Assembly (NCBI GenBank): GCA_036936605.1
Contig: JAUPFV010000005.1
Coordinates: 190,028,958 to 190,092,957 of the forward strand
Reading direction: 5' to 3'
DNA length: 64,000 nucleotides
Origin: Limnanthes douglasii subsp. nivea
Lineage: Eukaryota; Streptophyta; Magnoliopsida; Brassicales; Limnanthaceae
Shown: positions 1 to 11,499 of the stretch, piece by piece
How positions within the stretch are numbered: position 1 is the first letter of the stretch
Layout: every line of letters starts with the position of its first letter
Translations under genes and position numbers: made by a program
Notes under the pieces: model-generated
What the model was told of the DNA's origin: nothing
The model's database searches: none
The model's input: the letters and a program-made list of their open reading frames with translations, nothing else

Positions 1-1687
1 TCCAATAATATCCCACTAATAAGACCCTTCTAGTTAAAGCTTTTTAGCCACAATGGGCAGAGTTTTCTCCGTCATGTAATTAAGACAGAATTACATGTGA
101 TTCCTCCGATCCGAGGAAACATAATAGAGGCATACTAAAAGATTTCTTATGGAGGATATCTCTCAATACCAAAAAAAAACATGTGCCCTAGATTTTAGCT
201 TTTTAGCTAATCTTTTTTCAGCTTGGAAGACTTCCTTTATAAATGAATTGTTTGATTTCATGCCACCAATTTTGACTTATTACCATTGATACTTGCAAAT
301 TTTCATCAGTACTTGATCTCCTTCCCAGATCGGTTGTTATGGAAGCGCATTCTTGTATTAATATCCAAGGAAACGCCTCAATATATGCAGTAGTGACTAA
401 GGAATCTGCCATCGAATTTTCAACCCTTGGCACATGTTCATATTTTACGTACTTGAAGAAATCAGATGTTTCCCTCAACACTTGTAATTATATAATAAAT
501 TGTTTTTTTCTTTCTTCCGATTGACCCTGATATTGATATACGAGCAACTGTGAGTCATTTATCAACCGCACTCTTTTGGTACCGCATATTTGAGCGAGCC
601 TTAAACCAGCTATTGTTGATTCATACTCAGCTTCATTATTTGATGCCTTGAAACCATATATCACTTGGTACATTGAGTCTACAAAGGGGGAGAGTAAAAA
701 AAGTTATGCCTCATTACCCATCATACTAGATCCACCATTTGTTGGGATCACACATTTTTTCCCAGACTTATCGATAGAAGATTCTACATAGGATCATTCC
801 AAATGAAACTCAACCAAGAAACCTACCACAACGTGTGCCTTGATTTTTGTTCGATGAGAAACATCGATATTATAATCCCCCAATTCTATAGACCACTTAG
901 TCATCCGACTCGATACATCCAGTTTTTGTAATATACTTCTGAGTGGAAAAAAGTAGTAATGGAAAATTCTTAAAAGTAGGCCCTCATTGTTCTTGCTACT
1001 ATAACCAAGTCTAAGGCTAAATTTTCTAGCTTCAGGTTTCTTTTTCAGCATCCAACAAACTCTTACTAGCATAATAAATAGGGAGAAGATAATTGTCAAC
1101 TTCTTGGACTAACACTGCACTTACCGCATAGTCGACTACTGGCAAGTATACATAGAGTCTTTATCCTAATGCTGGCTTAAAAAGGGTTTTTGGGCGAGGA
1201 TATATGCTTCTTTATTTCATATATTTCCGTATTACAGTTCAGGGACCAACTAAATCCATTGGCATTTTTCAACACTTGAAATAATTGTGCACACTTATCT
1301 AATGATCTCGATATAAACCTATTTCAAGCTGTTACCATTCTAGTTAACACATAGACCTCTTTTATGGATCTAGAAGGGTCCATAGCTAGGAATGCATACA
1401 ATTGTGTTGGGTCAGCTTGAATCTCTTTCTCATTAATGACATACCCTAAAAAATCTGGATTACACGCCAAATGTATATTTCTCCGGATTTAGTTTTAAAT
1501 TGATGGCTTCCAGGCTAAATAAAGTTTCTTTGAGATCAAGCAAGTGATTCTTCTCCTTTAGACTCTTTACCATTATATTATCAATATAAACCTCTATATT
1601 TCTCTTAATCTGAATGGAAAACGCTTTATTTACTAAACGCTTTAAGTAGCTCCAGTATTCTTTATACCAATAGGCATTACCTTATAA
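1..1687 (-). mobile_element. Ty3/gypsy pol remnant (RT, RNase H, integrase start)
   Basis: Reverse-strand translation gives Ty3/gypsy pol in the expected order, from high to low coordinates. Reverse transcriptase (about 1687-1450) has YKVMPIGIKN and EVYIDNIMVKSL, a decayed YVDD box. The connection region (1450-1260) has FLGYVINEKEIQADPTQL. RNase H (1099-794) has SSRMTKWSIELGDYNID. A second RNase H-like segment (673-220) has GFKASNNEAEYESTIAGLRLA and HVPRVENSMADSL. Below position 180 is the integrase zinc-binding region, with KSFSMPLL and ALTRRVLL, and the element continues past the left edge. Stops and frameshifts interrupt every domain, so it is dead. RT homology ends abruptly at about 1687, where another element begins. 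Confidence 0.85.
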
Positions 1688-3255
1688 ATACTCACTCAAA
1701 TATTTGATTAACATCTAATACCCAAAAATTGCATACTACCAATAGATACCTCCACTACGACGAAAAACTACAAGTAATTCTTTTGTTTTTAACCAAAACT
1801 TTTTCCCACTTTTTAATTATTTTAGAAAGTACATATTTTTCGTATCATAACTCAAAAAAATAATGATATGAAAGTACAATCGGCTTTTTTTTAAGATGAA
1901 CAAAAGTAGATCCACTAATTATATTGTTTTATGAAACAATTTTGTCTGTAACATGCAAGACCATGCATAACCCACCATGCGAGACTAGACAAAACCAAAT
2001 ATGTGAGACTCAATATTCGATTTTCGGTCAACATTCATGTGAAAGTAACAATAAATTTTCATCTTCATCCTCTAAAAATACATTAAACTCACATATTCTT
2101 TAGTTCTTTTATGAACAACTCACATGGTTGTATTGTGTTAGGGCATACGAAAAACTCACATGGTTGGACTATAATGAAGAATTCTCATGTTTAATATTCA
2201 ATAAACTCGTATGGTTAAAAATATACATAATTGTCATGGTTGGAAACATAATGTTCAGAACTCGCATGGTTAAAAATGAACAGAACTCTCGTGTTGGAAC
2301 CATAAGGAACTAGTAGAGCTAATAGACTTAAAATGGAATAGTTTAATATACAAGAACTCGCACAGTTGGATTATATCGAAGAACCCTCATGTTTAATATT
2401 CAATAAACTCGTACGGTTAAAAATATACATAACTTTCATGGTTGGAAACTTAAGAATCTAGCACAGATAATAGACTCAAATTTGAATGGCTTAATATATA
2501 AGAAATCGCCCATCTGGATCATAATGAAAAACTCTCTTGTCTAATATTTAATAAACGTGCATGGTTAAAAACGTACAGAACTCTCGTGCTTGGAAACATA
2601 AGGATCTAGCACAACTAATGCACTTAAAATCGAATGGTTTAATATACAAGAACTCGCACGGTTAGATTATAATAAAAAACTCTTATGTTTAATCAATAAA
2701 CTCGCATGGTTAAAAATATACATAACTCTCATGGTTGAAAGGATAATGTACAAAACTCTCATCGTTAAAAATGTACATAACTCTCATGGTTGAATCCATA
2801 AACATCTAATGAAGAACTCTCACGGTTGGATTATAATGGAGAAATCTTATGTCTGATATTCATAAACTCGCATGGTTAAAAATGTACAAAACTCTCATGG
2901 TTGAACTCGCATGTTAGTGGCGACATGTTTTAAGAAAAAATTCAAAAAATATCATCAATGTATCTAGTTTTGTTCGTCTTAAAAAAATAAAACCGATTGT
3001 ACTTTCAGATTTTTTTTTCGAGCTTCGGTTTGAAAGATATAGATCTTTTAAAAAATCAAAGAAAAAGTAAAAAAATAGAAACTTTGGTTCAAGAATTGGA
3101 TGTAGTTACGTGGTTGGTGATGAAGCATGGGTTTGAGGTATTATTAAGGAATTAGGTATTGATTGAGAGTTACATAGATGAGATGGGTATTAAGTAAGCA
3201 TAAATGATAGTTTGGGTATTAGTTGACAGTATAGTTTTTGAGTAAGTATCATTTG
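1688..3255. mobile_element. Foldback/MULE-like element with long imperfect TIRs
   Basis: The left arm (about 1688-2000) and the reverse complement of the right arm (about 2905-3253) match in the same order. Shared words include TACTCACTCAAA / TACTTACTCAAA at the tips, CTAATACCCAAA, AACCAAA, GAAAGTACAATCGG, and AGAYGAACAAAAnTAGAT near the inner ends. The arms are imperfect and roughly 300 bp long. The interior holds no coding capacity, only the tandem array at 2117-2915. The left end abuts gypsy RT homology, so it probably inserted into that element. I found no convincing target-site duplication, so the superfamily (Foldback, MULE or other) is open. Confidence 0.65.
2117..2915. repeat. Nested minisatellite inside the foldback element
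   Basis: A short motif, AACTCGCATGGTT and variants, recurs about 18 times. Higher-order units begin at about 2152, 2355, 2503, 2651 and 2816. The units starting at 2355 and 2503 are each 148 bp. The units at 2152 and 2651 are longer because of an extra internal copy of a roughly 50-bp subunit. The motif appears in the opposite orientation in the left arm (for example ATGCGAGACT near 1978). Confidence 0.8.
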
Positions 3256-3291
3256 TGTCATTTCCCTTTGTTAAATTACCATATTATGCAG

Positions 3292-3960
3292 ATTTTTTTT
3301 GGTAGTGCTGGAGAAACTACTAGTGTTCGGTTGAGGTAAAAATGGATATACTATTAAACGAGTTTATGGAAGAACGATCTAGTTACCTGGTTCAAGAACA
3401 ACAACAAATAAAATAAATATGATAACACCAAACTTACAAACCACTATTTAAAAAAAGATTTGGATTGTGAAGAAATCCAAATCCACGGGCAACAGATACT
3501 CCTTTATAAACAAGTATGTTACACAAAAACTTTAAAAAATAGCAGGCTAAGCCATTCTTTGTAACAAAAGATGATGTGATTCACATAACCCGCTCTTTAG
3601 TGTTTATCTCTCACCGCACAATCTCTTAAAAGACATAGAATTATTTCCCTCTTCTAGGAAATATGTTGCTCACATAATTTTACCACCACAACCACGTCAT
3701 GCCACGCCATACATTGCTTAGTAATATTTTTTATTATATAAAGGTTTAGAGAAAACCCTAATTGTTCATCAAACGATTCAGATTAAAACCCACTAATCAA
3801 GGACTAACATAGCTCATAATCCATTAATATATTATGTATCATCAATCGAAAGTCCTAATTAATATAGAAAATCTGATTAGTATAAAGAACATAATTAATA
3901 TATGAGACATGATTAATATAGGACACCTAAAAAATAGAGAACTTCGGTTCGGTCAAGTTT
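3292..3960 (-). repeat. Copia 3' LTR (decayed)
   Basis: Shares ordered blocks with the LTRs at 5641-6100 and 51314-52132: GGTTCAAG with AACAAATAAA, CATCCACGGG-like, CATTCTTTGTAACA, GATGTGATTCACATAA and GTGTTTATCTCTCA. A TATA-like run on the reverse strand lies at about 3729-3742. Several half-decayed copies of the AATTAATA-type short repeat lie at 3820-3930, matching the expanded array in the third LTR. Both ends are eroded. Confidence 0.7.
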
Positions 3961-5640
3961 ATGTTACTCTTCAATTATTGGATTATCTACCACATTATTC
4001 CAGTTCAAAAAAAGTATCAAACAATTCATCTTTGGTCTTTAAAAGTAAAACCCATACTTTTTTGGAATAGTCATCAATCACCGACATAAATTACATTGCA
4101 TCATATGTGGTAGGTTCCCATGTTGGACCCAAAATATCTAAATTAATATAATCAAGTACTCTATTAGATGTATGGTTGTTGGCCAATAAATTCACCCTCT
4201 TGCTCTTACTTAAAACACAACTTTCACAAAAGCTCATCTTGTGAACTTCTATACCATCTAGCACCCCATTTTTACTTAGTTCACTGAGTCATTTCTCACT
4301 TAAATACCTCAACTAATGATGCCACAAACTGTTGGAATCTTTCACCATACTAGACACACACCCTACAACTATAGAGCCTTCGAGAACTAACACATCATTA
4401 GTCCTATTAGATTTCATAAAAATAAGGGAGCCTTGCAAGACCCTAATTCTATTGTCTCCACCCATATAGGTAAACTCTTACTCATCTAACATCATAATAT
4501 AAATAAGGTTATGTTTAACTTCGGGTTGCATACTTTACGTTATTCACCAGTCTCTCAACTCATGTAGACAACTTGAGTCGTACCATTCTAATCCATTTAA
4601 CATCACAAGATTCATTATTCTTAAGGATGATCCTTCCACCATCAAGCATTCGCAGGTCTCCAAACCAATTTTTGTTGGAAGTCATGTGAAATGACACCTC
4701 AAGTCTATCACATGTTTATCATTATACCTGCAAATATAAGAATTTATTAACCCATTATCTTACTCAAAATTATTAGATACCAATGCAACACCTCTGACTT
4801 TGGTCTTCTAATAGATGTTGTAATTTTATTTTTTTGCACAATTATGACTGATAGAGAATTTCTTCTTGCATACCTAACAAATTACTTTTGAACCCATACC
4901 AGCCCTTTTGGATTTTGACCTATAGTTTCATATCCTCTTACTTGAATATTTCTTCCTTGATTGTTTTTTCCATTTAGAGTCATAATTTTAAACACTCTTA
5001 TTTTGAAGTTTTTTGGATCTTAAAGCGCTCTTGACTTCAGTCATCACAATGGAGTCTTTCCTTATAAGCATGGTGCCCACAAAGTGTATATACTCCTTCA
5101 GCAAAGAAATTAGTATGAAGATTGCTTGATCATCCTCCTCCACCACCACCTTCACATAAACTGTATACAAGTCGAATATGAGCATGTTGTAATCATTTTG
5201 GTGCCTTCAAATATTTGTGCTACTATTTATAGACAGCGTGTAAAGCTATTTTTTCATATATGATTCATTCACCAATGAATTATTCATGTAAATTTCCTAC
5301 AACCGTTTATATCTGCAGTGTCGTAGGCTCTTCGGGTACCTCTCGTAGCACTTCATATACCAAAATCAATATCAGGATACTATTAGTTTTCAATAGTACC
5401 ACGACATCAACCTGTGTAGATTTATCATTGTTATTAGCAACCAATCCCTTATGTACTAAGTAAGCCTTAACTTTAATTCTTCATATACTGAAATCATTAG
5501 GTCAGTCGAATGCTTTTAGGCTAAGGTTCATGGACCTTGTATTTCGTGGGTTTCGGTTTCCATGCGAGATCTACTCTCTAGCTTATTGACCGGTGACCGA
5601 TCTACTTCTTATATTGTTTCTTTATGCTCACCATATTATT

Positions 5641-6100
5641 TTTTGGGATAACCACTATCATTCGACCAAGATAATAGCTGATATACAATTAACGAACCCA
5701 TGGAAGAACAATCTAATTACCATGTCCAAGATAGGTAACAAATAAAAAAAGTGTAACAAAGAAAACAAAAAAAAATTAATGTGGTTCAAATTATAAAGAA
5801 ATTCTACATCCACTGGAAATAAACATTATTTTATATTTAAGTAAGGCAAAAAAATACTCTCAAACACAAAATACTCAATCATTCTTTGTAACAGAAAATT
5901 ATGTGATTCACATAACCATTTCTTCCGCATTTATCTCTCACATTACTTATCTCTCAAAAGATCTAGAGTTATTCATCTCTTCAAGAAAATATTATGCTTA
6001 CGTAATTACACCGTCAGAGTCACGCCACATTACACTACATAACCCTAATTCTTCATTTTACGCTATAGATTTAAGCTCATTAATCAATGGCTGAATATTA
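5641..6100 (-). repeat. Copia 5' LTR (truncated)
   Basis: Aligns with the LTRs at 3292-3960 and 51314-52132 through AACGAACC, GTAACAAATAAA, CATCCACTGG, CAATCATTCTTTGTAACA and TTTATCTCTCA. Similarity stops near 6100, so the U3 part carrying the AT-rich repeats is missing or replaced. Confidence 0.7.
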
Positions 6101-6129
6101 TGCGTACGTTTGCAATAGGTGATATATGA

Positions 6130-6590
6130 TCACATGTTATTTTTTGCAATTTTTTAAAACTTTTTTTGTACTCGTAGTATAGTAGGTTAAGATACGTATG
6201 CGTTTTTTGACTTATTCTGAACTGTTTTTTGTAACTCGCGAAATTATAGTACGTTAAGAAATGTTTGTATTTTTATTCTTTTATAACCTATTTTGAATTA
6301 TTTTCAGTACCTCGTGGACTTACAATAGGTTAAGACTTATTTGTGTGTTGTTATCTAATGTTTTTACAATATATTTTGGTATGTTTTTTACAACTCGTGG
6401 ACTTGTAGTAGACTATGACCTATTTGTATATCCTTTTTAAATATTTTTATATGTTTTGAACTATTTACAACTCTTGGACTTGAAGTAGACAGTGACATAT
6501 TTTTGTAATTTTTTTGTAACTTATTTTGAAACTTGTTTCACAACTTGTTGACTTATGGTAGGTTATGACACATTTGTGTGTGTTTTATAT
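6130..6590. repeat. About 75-bp tandem repeat, six decayed copies
   Basis: The core, like ACAACTCGTGGACTTGTAGT followed by AGGTTATGACNTATTTGTGT, recurs with its CTCGT-like word at about 6171, 6235, 6311, 6394, 6471 and 6544, giving spacings of 64-83 bp. Copies are diverged. No coding potential is seen. Confidence 0.75.
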
Positions 6591-6654
6591 ATATTTACAA
6601 CTTATTTAAAAGGCAACATACAACTGCAAAAAGATAGACCAAAACAATACTAGT

Positions 6655-6840
6655 TTAAACTATTTTTCACAACTCAAATAAGCTTAGTTTTTACAATTAA
6701 GTAAATCTAGTTTTCGTAACTCAGATAAGCATAATGTTCGCGACTTAAAATAAGACAAAGTTTTGCAACGTATACAATCTTACTTTTACCACTTAAATAA
6801 ATCTATTTTATAACTTAAATAAATCTAGTTGTTGCCAATT
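6655..6840. repeat. About 30-bp tandem repeat next to the 75-bp array
   Basis: Diverged copies of a unit like ACAACTTAAATAAATCTAGTT recur about every 30 bp, roughly six times. The array directly follows the 75-bp array and shares its ACAACT word, so the two may belong to one element. Confidence 0.55.
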
Positions 6841-7708
6841 TTGTCTCTAATTTTATAGATACTCAAAAACATAGTTCTCGTAAAAAAATGTCTAATTTTC
6901 TCAAGTTAAGTTATGGTTACAAAAACACATAACGTTTTTGCATATACAGAGATGTCAATTTTCATTAAAAAAATTAGGTTGTCTTATAAATATAGGTTTA
7001 TATTGTAAATCGGCCATCTAATAATATTTTGCATTCCAAATATTTTTCAAAACCATAAACCAACAACAAAACAAATGAATCTATCCAAACATAAAAAAAA
7101 AAACTTAAATCATAATTAATTTTAATTGGAAACTAAAAAAGTAATTATAATAAATAATCATTCGAATTCGGGAATGAAACATACTAACCTAACGTCCTAA
7201 AATCGTGAAATCAATATCAGAAATGTGAATCCGATAATCTCTATTGAGATAAAACCAAACCCAATGTTGACTTAACCTTTTTAACATGCATATCCATATA
7301 ATTGAAAAAATCTAGGATTCTAGTTTTAAATGTAAACATCATATTAAAAATATATTTTTATAAAAAGTTATGGCATTCTCAGAAGAATCATGGTAACTTT
7401 GGGTATAAAATAACTAATTACAAAATAAAAATTAAATATTTTAAAATTTCCGCTAATTAATTCCACATAAAAAAACTTAAATAAAAATATTTAATGACAT
7501 GACCACACATCTATATTGAAGTTATATCCTGACCATACACAATCAAACAATACACATTCAAATGAAATACAATGCACCAAATACTTCAACTTAATGGGCA
7601 AATCATTGTGATAAATGATGTAAGAATCATTACGCCAAAAATTAAATGTATATAAAAATATGCTTATAAAAAATTTAAATCCGAAGATGTCTCACCAGAA
7701 TACAATAG
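6841..7708. other. AT-rich intergenic DNA, nothing recognised
   Basis: Low-complexity AT-rich sequence with poly(A) and poly(T) runs. No ORF, repeat family or RNA gene was recognised. Confidence 0.6.
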
Positions 7709-7919
7709 TACCAAGGGCTAACCGAGTTAGTTGAGTAAGATATGTTCGTGACCAAAGGTAATGAGTTCAAGTCTTTTTACGTATATTTTTTGGCTAAATC
7801 TGTCACCTTGTGTGGTTTATCTTCTAGCATTGGTTTGCAGGCTATTGCGACAGACTGAATGTTTAATCTGTACGCACTTATTGCACTATGAGTAGCGGCT
7901 GCTGGTTCTCTTAAAAAAA
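7709..7919 (+). repeat. Probable tRNA-derived SINE
   Basis: Contains a B-box GTTCAAGTC at about 7764-7772 and an A-box-like segment around 7719-7731 (TAACCGAGTTAG), about 35 bp apart. This is the spacing of an internal RNA polymerase III promoter. A non-tRNA body of about 140 bp follows and ends near an A-rich tract at 7911. The cloverleaf is not foldable as a functional tRNA, so a SINE is favoured over a tRNA gene. No clear target-site duplication was found. Confidence 0.5.
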
Positions 7920-8134
7920 GTCAAAATACAATATATACTATAAAATAATAAATATCCAGTGGATCAGATTAAATATATGTCCGATAAATTTAAATTGATA
8001 CACCCACTCATTACACTCTAAATAACCGCTGCGGATTCCTTTAAAAAAAATCAAAATACAATATATTCTATAAAATAATAAATATTCAGTGGATCATATT
8101 AATATATGTCCGATAAATTTTAAATTGATACACC
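7876..8134. repeat. Two-copy tandem duplication, about 128 bp
   Basis: Segments 7876-8003 and 8004-8134 repeat in order: a CACTTATTGCACTnTnAnTA-like head, a GCTGC word, a poly(A) run, CAAAATACAATATAT, AAAATAATAAATAT, CAGTGGATCA, and ATATATGTCCGATAAATTT with TAAATTGATACACC. The duplicated unit includes the 3' tail of the probable SINE plus flanking DNA. Confidence 0.8.
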
Positions 8135-9229
8135 TATGTGTTGCTAAACAAATCAGTTTAGATTCTAATTAGAAAATATAATCTGTGTGTCTTATATATT
8201 TTTGTATATTTTTGGACTTTATAAAAAATATAGTGGGTATGTCCTATATAATACTGCTGTATATAAATCCTAGATTTTATTTTATATGTTTTTTTCTAAT
8301 ATAATTAATTTTTCTTTTAAGGTTGTAAAACCCTATTTTTAAAGTAAAAAACACGACTTCATGTTACAAATATTTTTATTTTAAAATAGAGCAATAAGTA
8401 ATTTTTGAGTTTTCAACCTTTTAAAATAAGATTGGACAAATTTTATGGTTATTTTGATATTTTATACAAATTTTTAAAACGGTTTAAAATTAAAATAGAA
8501 CAAAATGTACAAATTTTATTAAAGTTCAAAATTGAAATTGTTTATGAGAGTTTAAAAGGGAAAACAAATTATTTCTATCTAATCTTTTTTGAAAAAATTC
8601 CAAGAAGATAATAGTAAAAGATAAATTACACCACTATTAAAAATATTATTTCTCTAAATTTTAGTCTTGTTTAAATTTGATTAATAAAAATACATTTTTA
8701 TTTTAAAAACATCATTTTTTTCTCTAGCTCTTATATTCTAACAATATCTTTTGTGATTATGTGATAAAAAATTAACTATTGTCTTGACTAGATTGAAGAC
8801 TATTAGTGTTTTGTAAGTCAAAATTTTATTTTATAATCTCAATTTTACTAAATTTGATTCTATAAGTTGTATTATGTTATAAAGGTGAACCATTTAGTTA
8901 TTAAAGTTGTATTAAAGGCTCATGTACACAAACCAAGTTGTTTCCAAACCGTTTTGTATGCTTAAAATTACGATTTCCAGCCTTTGTGTTGCAATAGCTG
9001 CTTTGAATTTTTTCGGCTATTACTCATTTTTTCTGGTTGCTGTGTCCATATTTTCTTGTTATTGTGTCCATTTTCTGGTTGGTTTGCCCTTAATTTGATT
9101 TGAATTTTATTGTGACTATTTTGCTTTTAAGTTGGCTTAATATATAAATGCATTATCAAAATATTATTTTATGTGATTTGAAACATATTTCCCTACTTCC
9201 TATGTGTGGAAGAGTATAATGGATATGAC
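8135..9229. other. AT-rich intergenic DNA, nothing recognised
   Basis: AT-rich and low in complexity. The one reading frame here (8405-8611) is Lys/Phe/Tyr-rich and looks like chance translation. No repeat or gene was recognised. Confidence 0.6.
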
Positions 9230-9615
9230 AAAGGCATGAAATATGGTACATACATGACGAACTAGACATGTTAGGTGTACTTTCCAACCGGACAACCAAC
9301 ATAGCACTAATATAGTGTCATTGGTTCGAGAATTGGTAACATACTATGATCATAACGAACGATCTACATGTCATACCAGGCGGGCGGGAAACTCTCTAGA
9401 GATCGACGCAGGTGCATCCTATAGCTACATGCCACATGGGAGAAGCATGACAATACAGACCAACGTGTCGCGCGATGTTCGTGAATGACGTGTACGCAGA
9501 GGACGTGGATGCGGTGAATATATTGGTAAAACTTTCATATCGACGCGTTTTATTGTGGATGAAGACACAGAATCTCGAGCTAAGCTCTGAGAGTCTTGCA
9601 TTCAAAGGATTTTAA
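9230..9615. other. Unassigned, more GC-rich island
   Basis: This stretch is visibly richer in G+C and CpG (CGGGCGGG, GTGTCGCGCGATG, ATCGACGCG) than the DNA on either side. A 69-codon reverse-strand frame (9605-9396) resembles nothing I know. It may be a fragment of a mobile element or organellar DNA, but I cannot assign it. Confidence 0.4.
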
Positions 9616-9767
9616 ACTATTCTATTTTTACAATGAGAATGAGGTTATAACATTTACATGAGAATGGTAAGTACTCTATTACTTATATTTAAATAATAGC
9701 TTACTTATATTTAAAATTTGCTACAACCGGATACGAGTTTCCGACTTCCATCTTAGATATGCGTAGT

Positions 9768-9769
<2 letters not shown>

Positions 9770-9798
<29 letters not shown>
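9770..9798. repeat. (AT)n microsatellite
   Basis: About 14 uninterrupted AT dinucleotides. Confidence 0.95.
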
Positions 9799-9801
<3 letters not shown>

Positions 9802-10199
9802 CATTATTGGGTGATATTATCTTTTAACCATTTGATTGGTCACCTATGGTATCTAGTATGAACTAGATGATGACATAGATTTTCATCGAGAGATTGCATC
9901 ATGAGACTAAAAAGTTCTAGTTTAGTTTATGGAATATGCTCATTACGTTAAAGATGTATTTTTATCACATACCTCTTAATGATTAGTGATTTATTGGAGT
10001 TAATGCAATTAGAGAAAAATAAAATTTTATACGGGGTTTACCAACGAATCTGGGTATTTATATATTTAAAATCGGGTAGGAGATTGATAATAATTGAGGG
10101 TTAAGGTTCGGTTTAAAATATGTAATAGTATAATAGTTATTGCAAAAAAGGTATAACTTTTAACTGAATCCTAGTTGGTGTGTAGCTAAATAGCAGGCT

Positions 10200-11280
10200 A
10201 GCCCGAAGCAAAGAAGAAGAAGATAACATAATCCAATATATGAATGAGGTACAACACTGTGTTTCTCAATTCGATAATGTCTAATTTAAACAAGTCCCAA
10301 AGGTACAAAACACAATAGTTGATACACTCGCTTCTTTGGTTTGTACATGTTGAGCACAATGAGTAATATAACAAGAAAAACTATCAATTACATTGCCAAG
10401 TCAGTTATTATCAACCTAGACATCCGAACAAATAATGATAATTGAAAGACAAAAAGAAAAAGAAGATTGGTGAACGCCAATGAGAAAAGTATCTTATTGA
10501 AGAAATGTTACCCGAAGGCAAAAGAAATGCGCATAAAATAAAAATAGTATTCGTAAAACATGTGTGGACAATAGACACAATGTACAAAAGACGATTATTA
10601 AATCTCTTACGAATATGATTAGGAAAATATGAATCAAACCTCAAAATAAAATAATTATGTGACAATAAAAGAAATTCTCATTGCGCAAATAAAATTTAGT
10701 GTAAAAGAACAGTGATCCAATGCTATTATTGGCCAACAAACATAAATGGACATAAATGGTGCAAAGTGAAAAGTAAAGACATGTGATGCATGCTAAAAAA
10801 CATCAAATTTAATACAAAGTCTTGCAGCATTACTGGAAATAATAACAAAAGAGTGATTACATTTGATAGGTGGGATACATATATCGTCGGACCAATTCTA
10901 GTGACATAAAAGAAAGAAGATACCATATATTTATCGTGGACTATTTCTCGAAGGAGGTAGGAGCATAAGTAGTGTGAAACCTTACAACAACATAGTTAAC
11001 AATTTTTTAAAAATAAAGTTGCAGGCACGGGACTTCAAGAGCTATCACTATTAATAACGGAACATAGTTCCAAAAAATTTGGGTCACAATAAAAAATAAA
11101 AGAATTAAAACAAATATTTATTATTCTCTTCCATCCTCAAGCCAGTTGGCAAGTCGAATAGACTAGTATAACAATTATCGAGAGAATAAAAAAGATGTTG
11201 GAGAAGGCAACATGAACTTGGCCGGATTAGTTACAAGGAGTATTATGATCATACAGAACATATACATAAAACTTCCATAA
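10200..11280 (+). mobile_element. Ty3/gypsy RNase H end and integrase remnant
   Basis: Forward-strand frames give a typical gypsy sequence in order. The RNase H end (about 10248-10345) has FDNV, a stop, then FKQVPKVQNTIVDTLASL. The integrase catalytic core around 10900-11080 has IFIVDYFSKEVGA, then RHGTSRAITINNGT, a decayed form of the DNGTQF block. A downstream block at about 11127-11240 has HPQASWQVE, then IKKMLEKAT. Stops and frameshifts make it non-functional. Orientation is opposite to the gypsy fragment at 1-1687, so it is a separate insertion. LTRs were not found. Confidence 0.8.
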
Positions 11281-11499
11281 AATAAATATTATTTTCCATG
11301 ATATATAGAATGAAGACGCTAGTGTCAGAAACATACGTATACTATCCCATAAAGAAGGCGTGTCCAAGACACAAAGACTCGTTCTTACAAAAACAAAAAA
11401 GTACACGTAAAAGTAAAAAATATTTTAATAAAAATATTTTAAAAATACCTATAAAAGGCATATATAGTATGACAAAATATAAATTATACTTTCTTTCCG

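Larger units (their letters stand above)
3292..6100 (-). mobile_element. Ty1/copia element, internally deleted, with both LTRs
   Basis: Two same-orientation LTR copies (3292-3960 and 5641-6100) flank decayed copia sequence on the reverse strand. Reading from high to low coordinates there is a degenerate primer-binding site near 5626-5640, and a gag UBN2-type segment at 5185-4988 with VKVVVEEDDQAI and RKDSIVMTEVKSALRSKKLQ. A protease/spacer region follows, then an integrase N-terminal part (about 4340-3990) colinear with the better-preserved integrase at 49533-49928. Reverse transcriptase and RNase H are absent: integrase runs almost directly into the 3' LTR. It is therefore a deletion derivative of about 2.8 kb, with many stops. 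Confidence 0.75.

Noticed and set aside
9316..9330. tRNA B-box-like GGTTCGAGAATT
   Set aside because: No A-box at the right distance and no cloverleaf.
10411..10926. Reverse-strand frames of 84 and 66 codons
   Set aside because: They are antisense shadows of the forward-strand gypsy RNase H/integrase relic.
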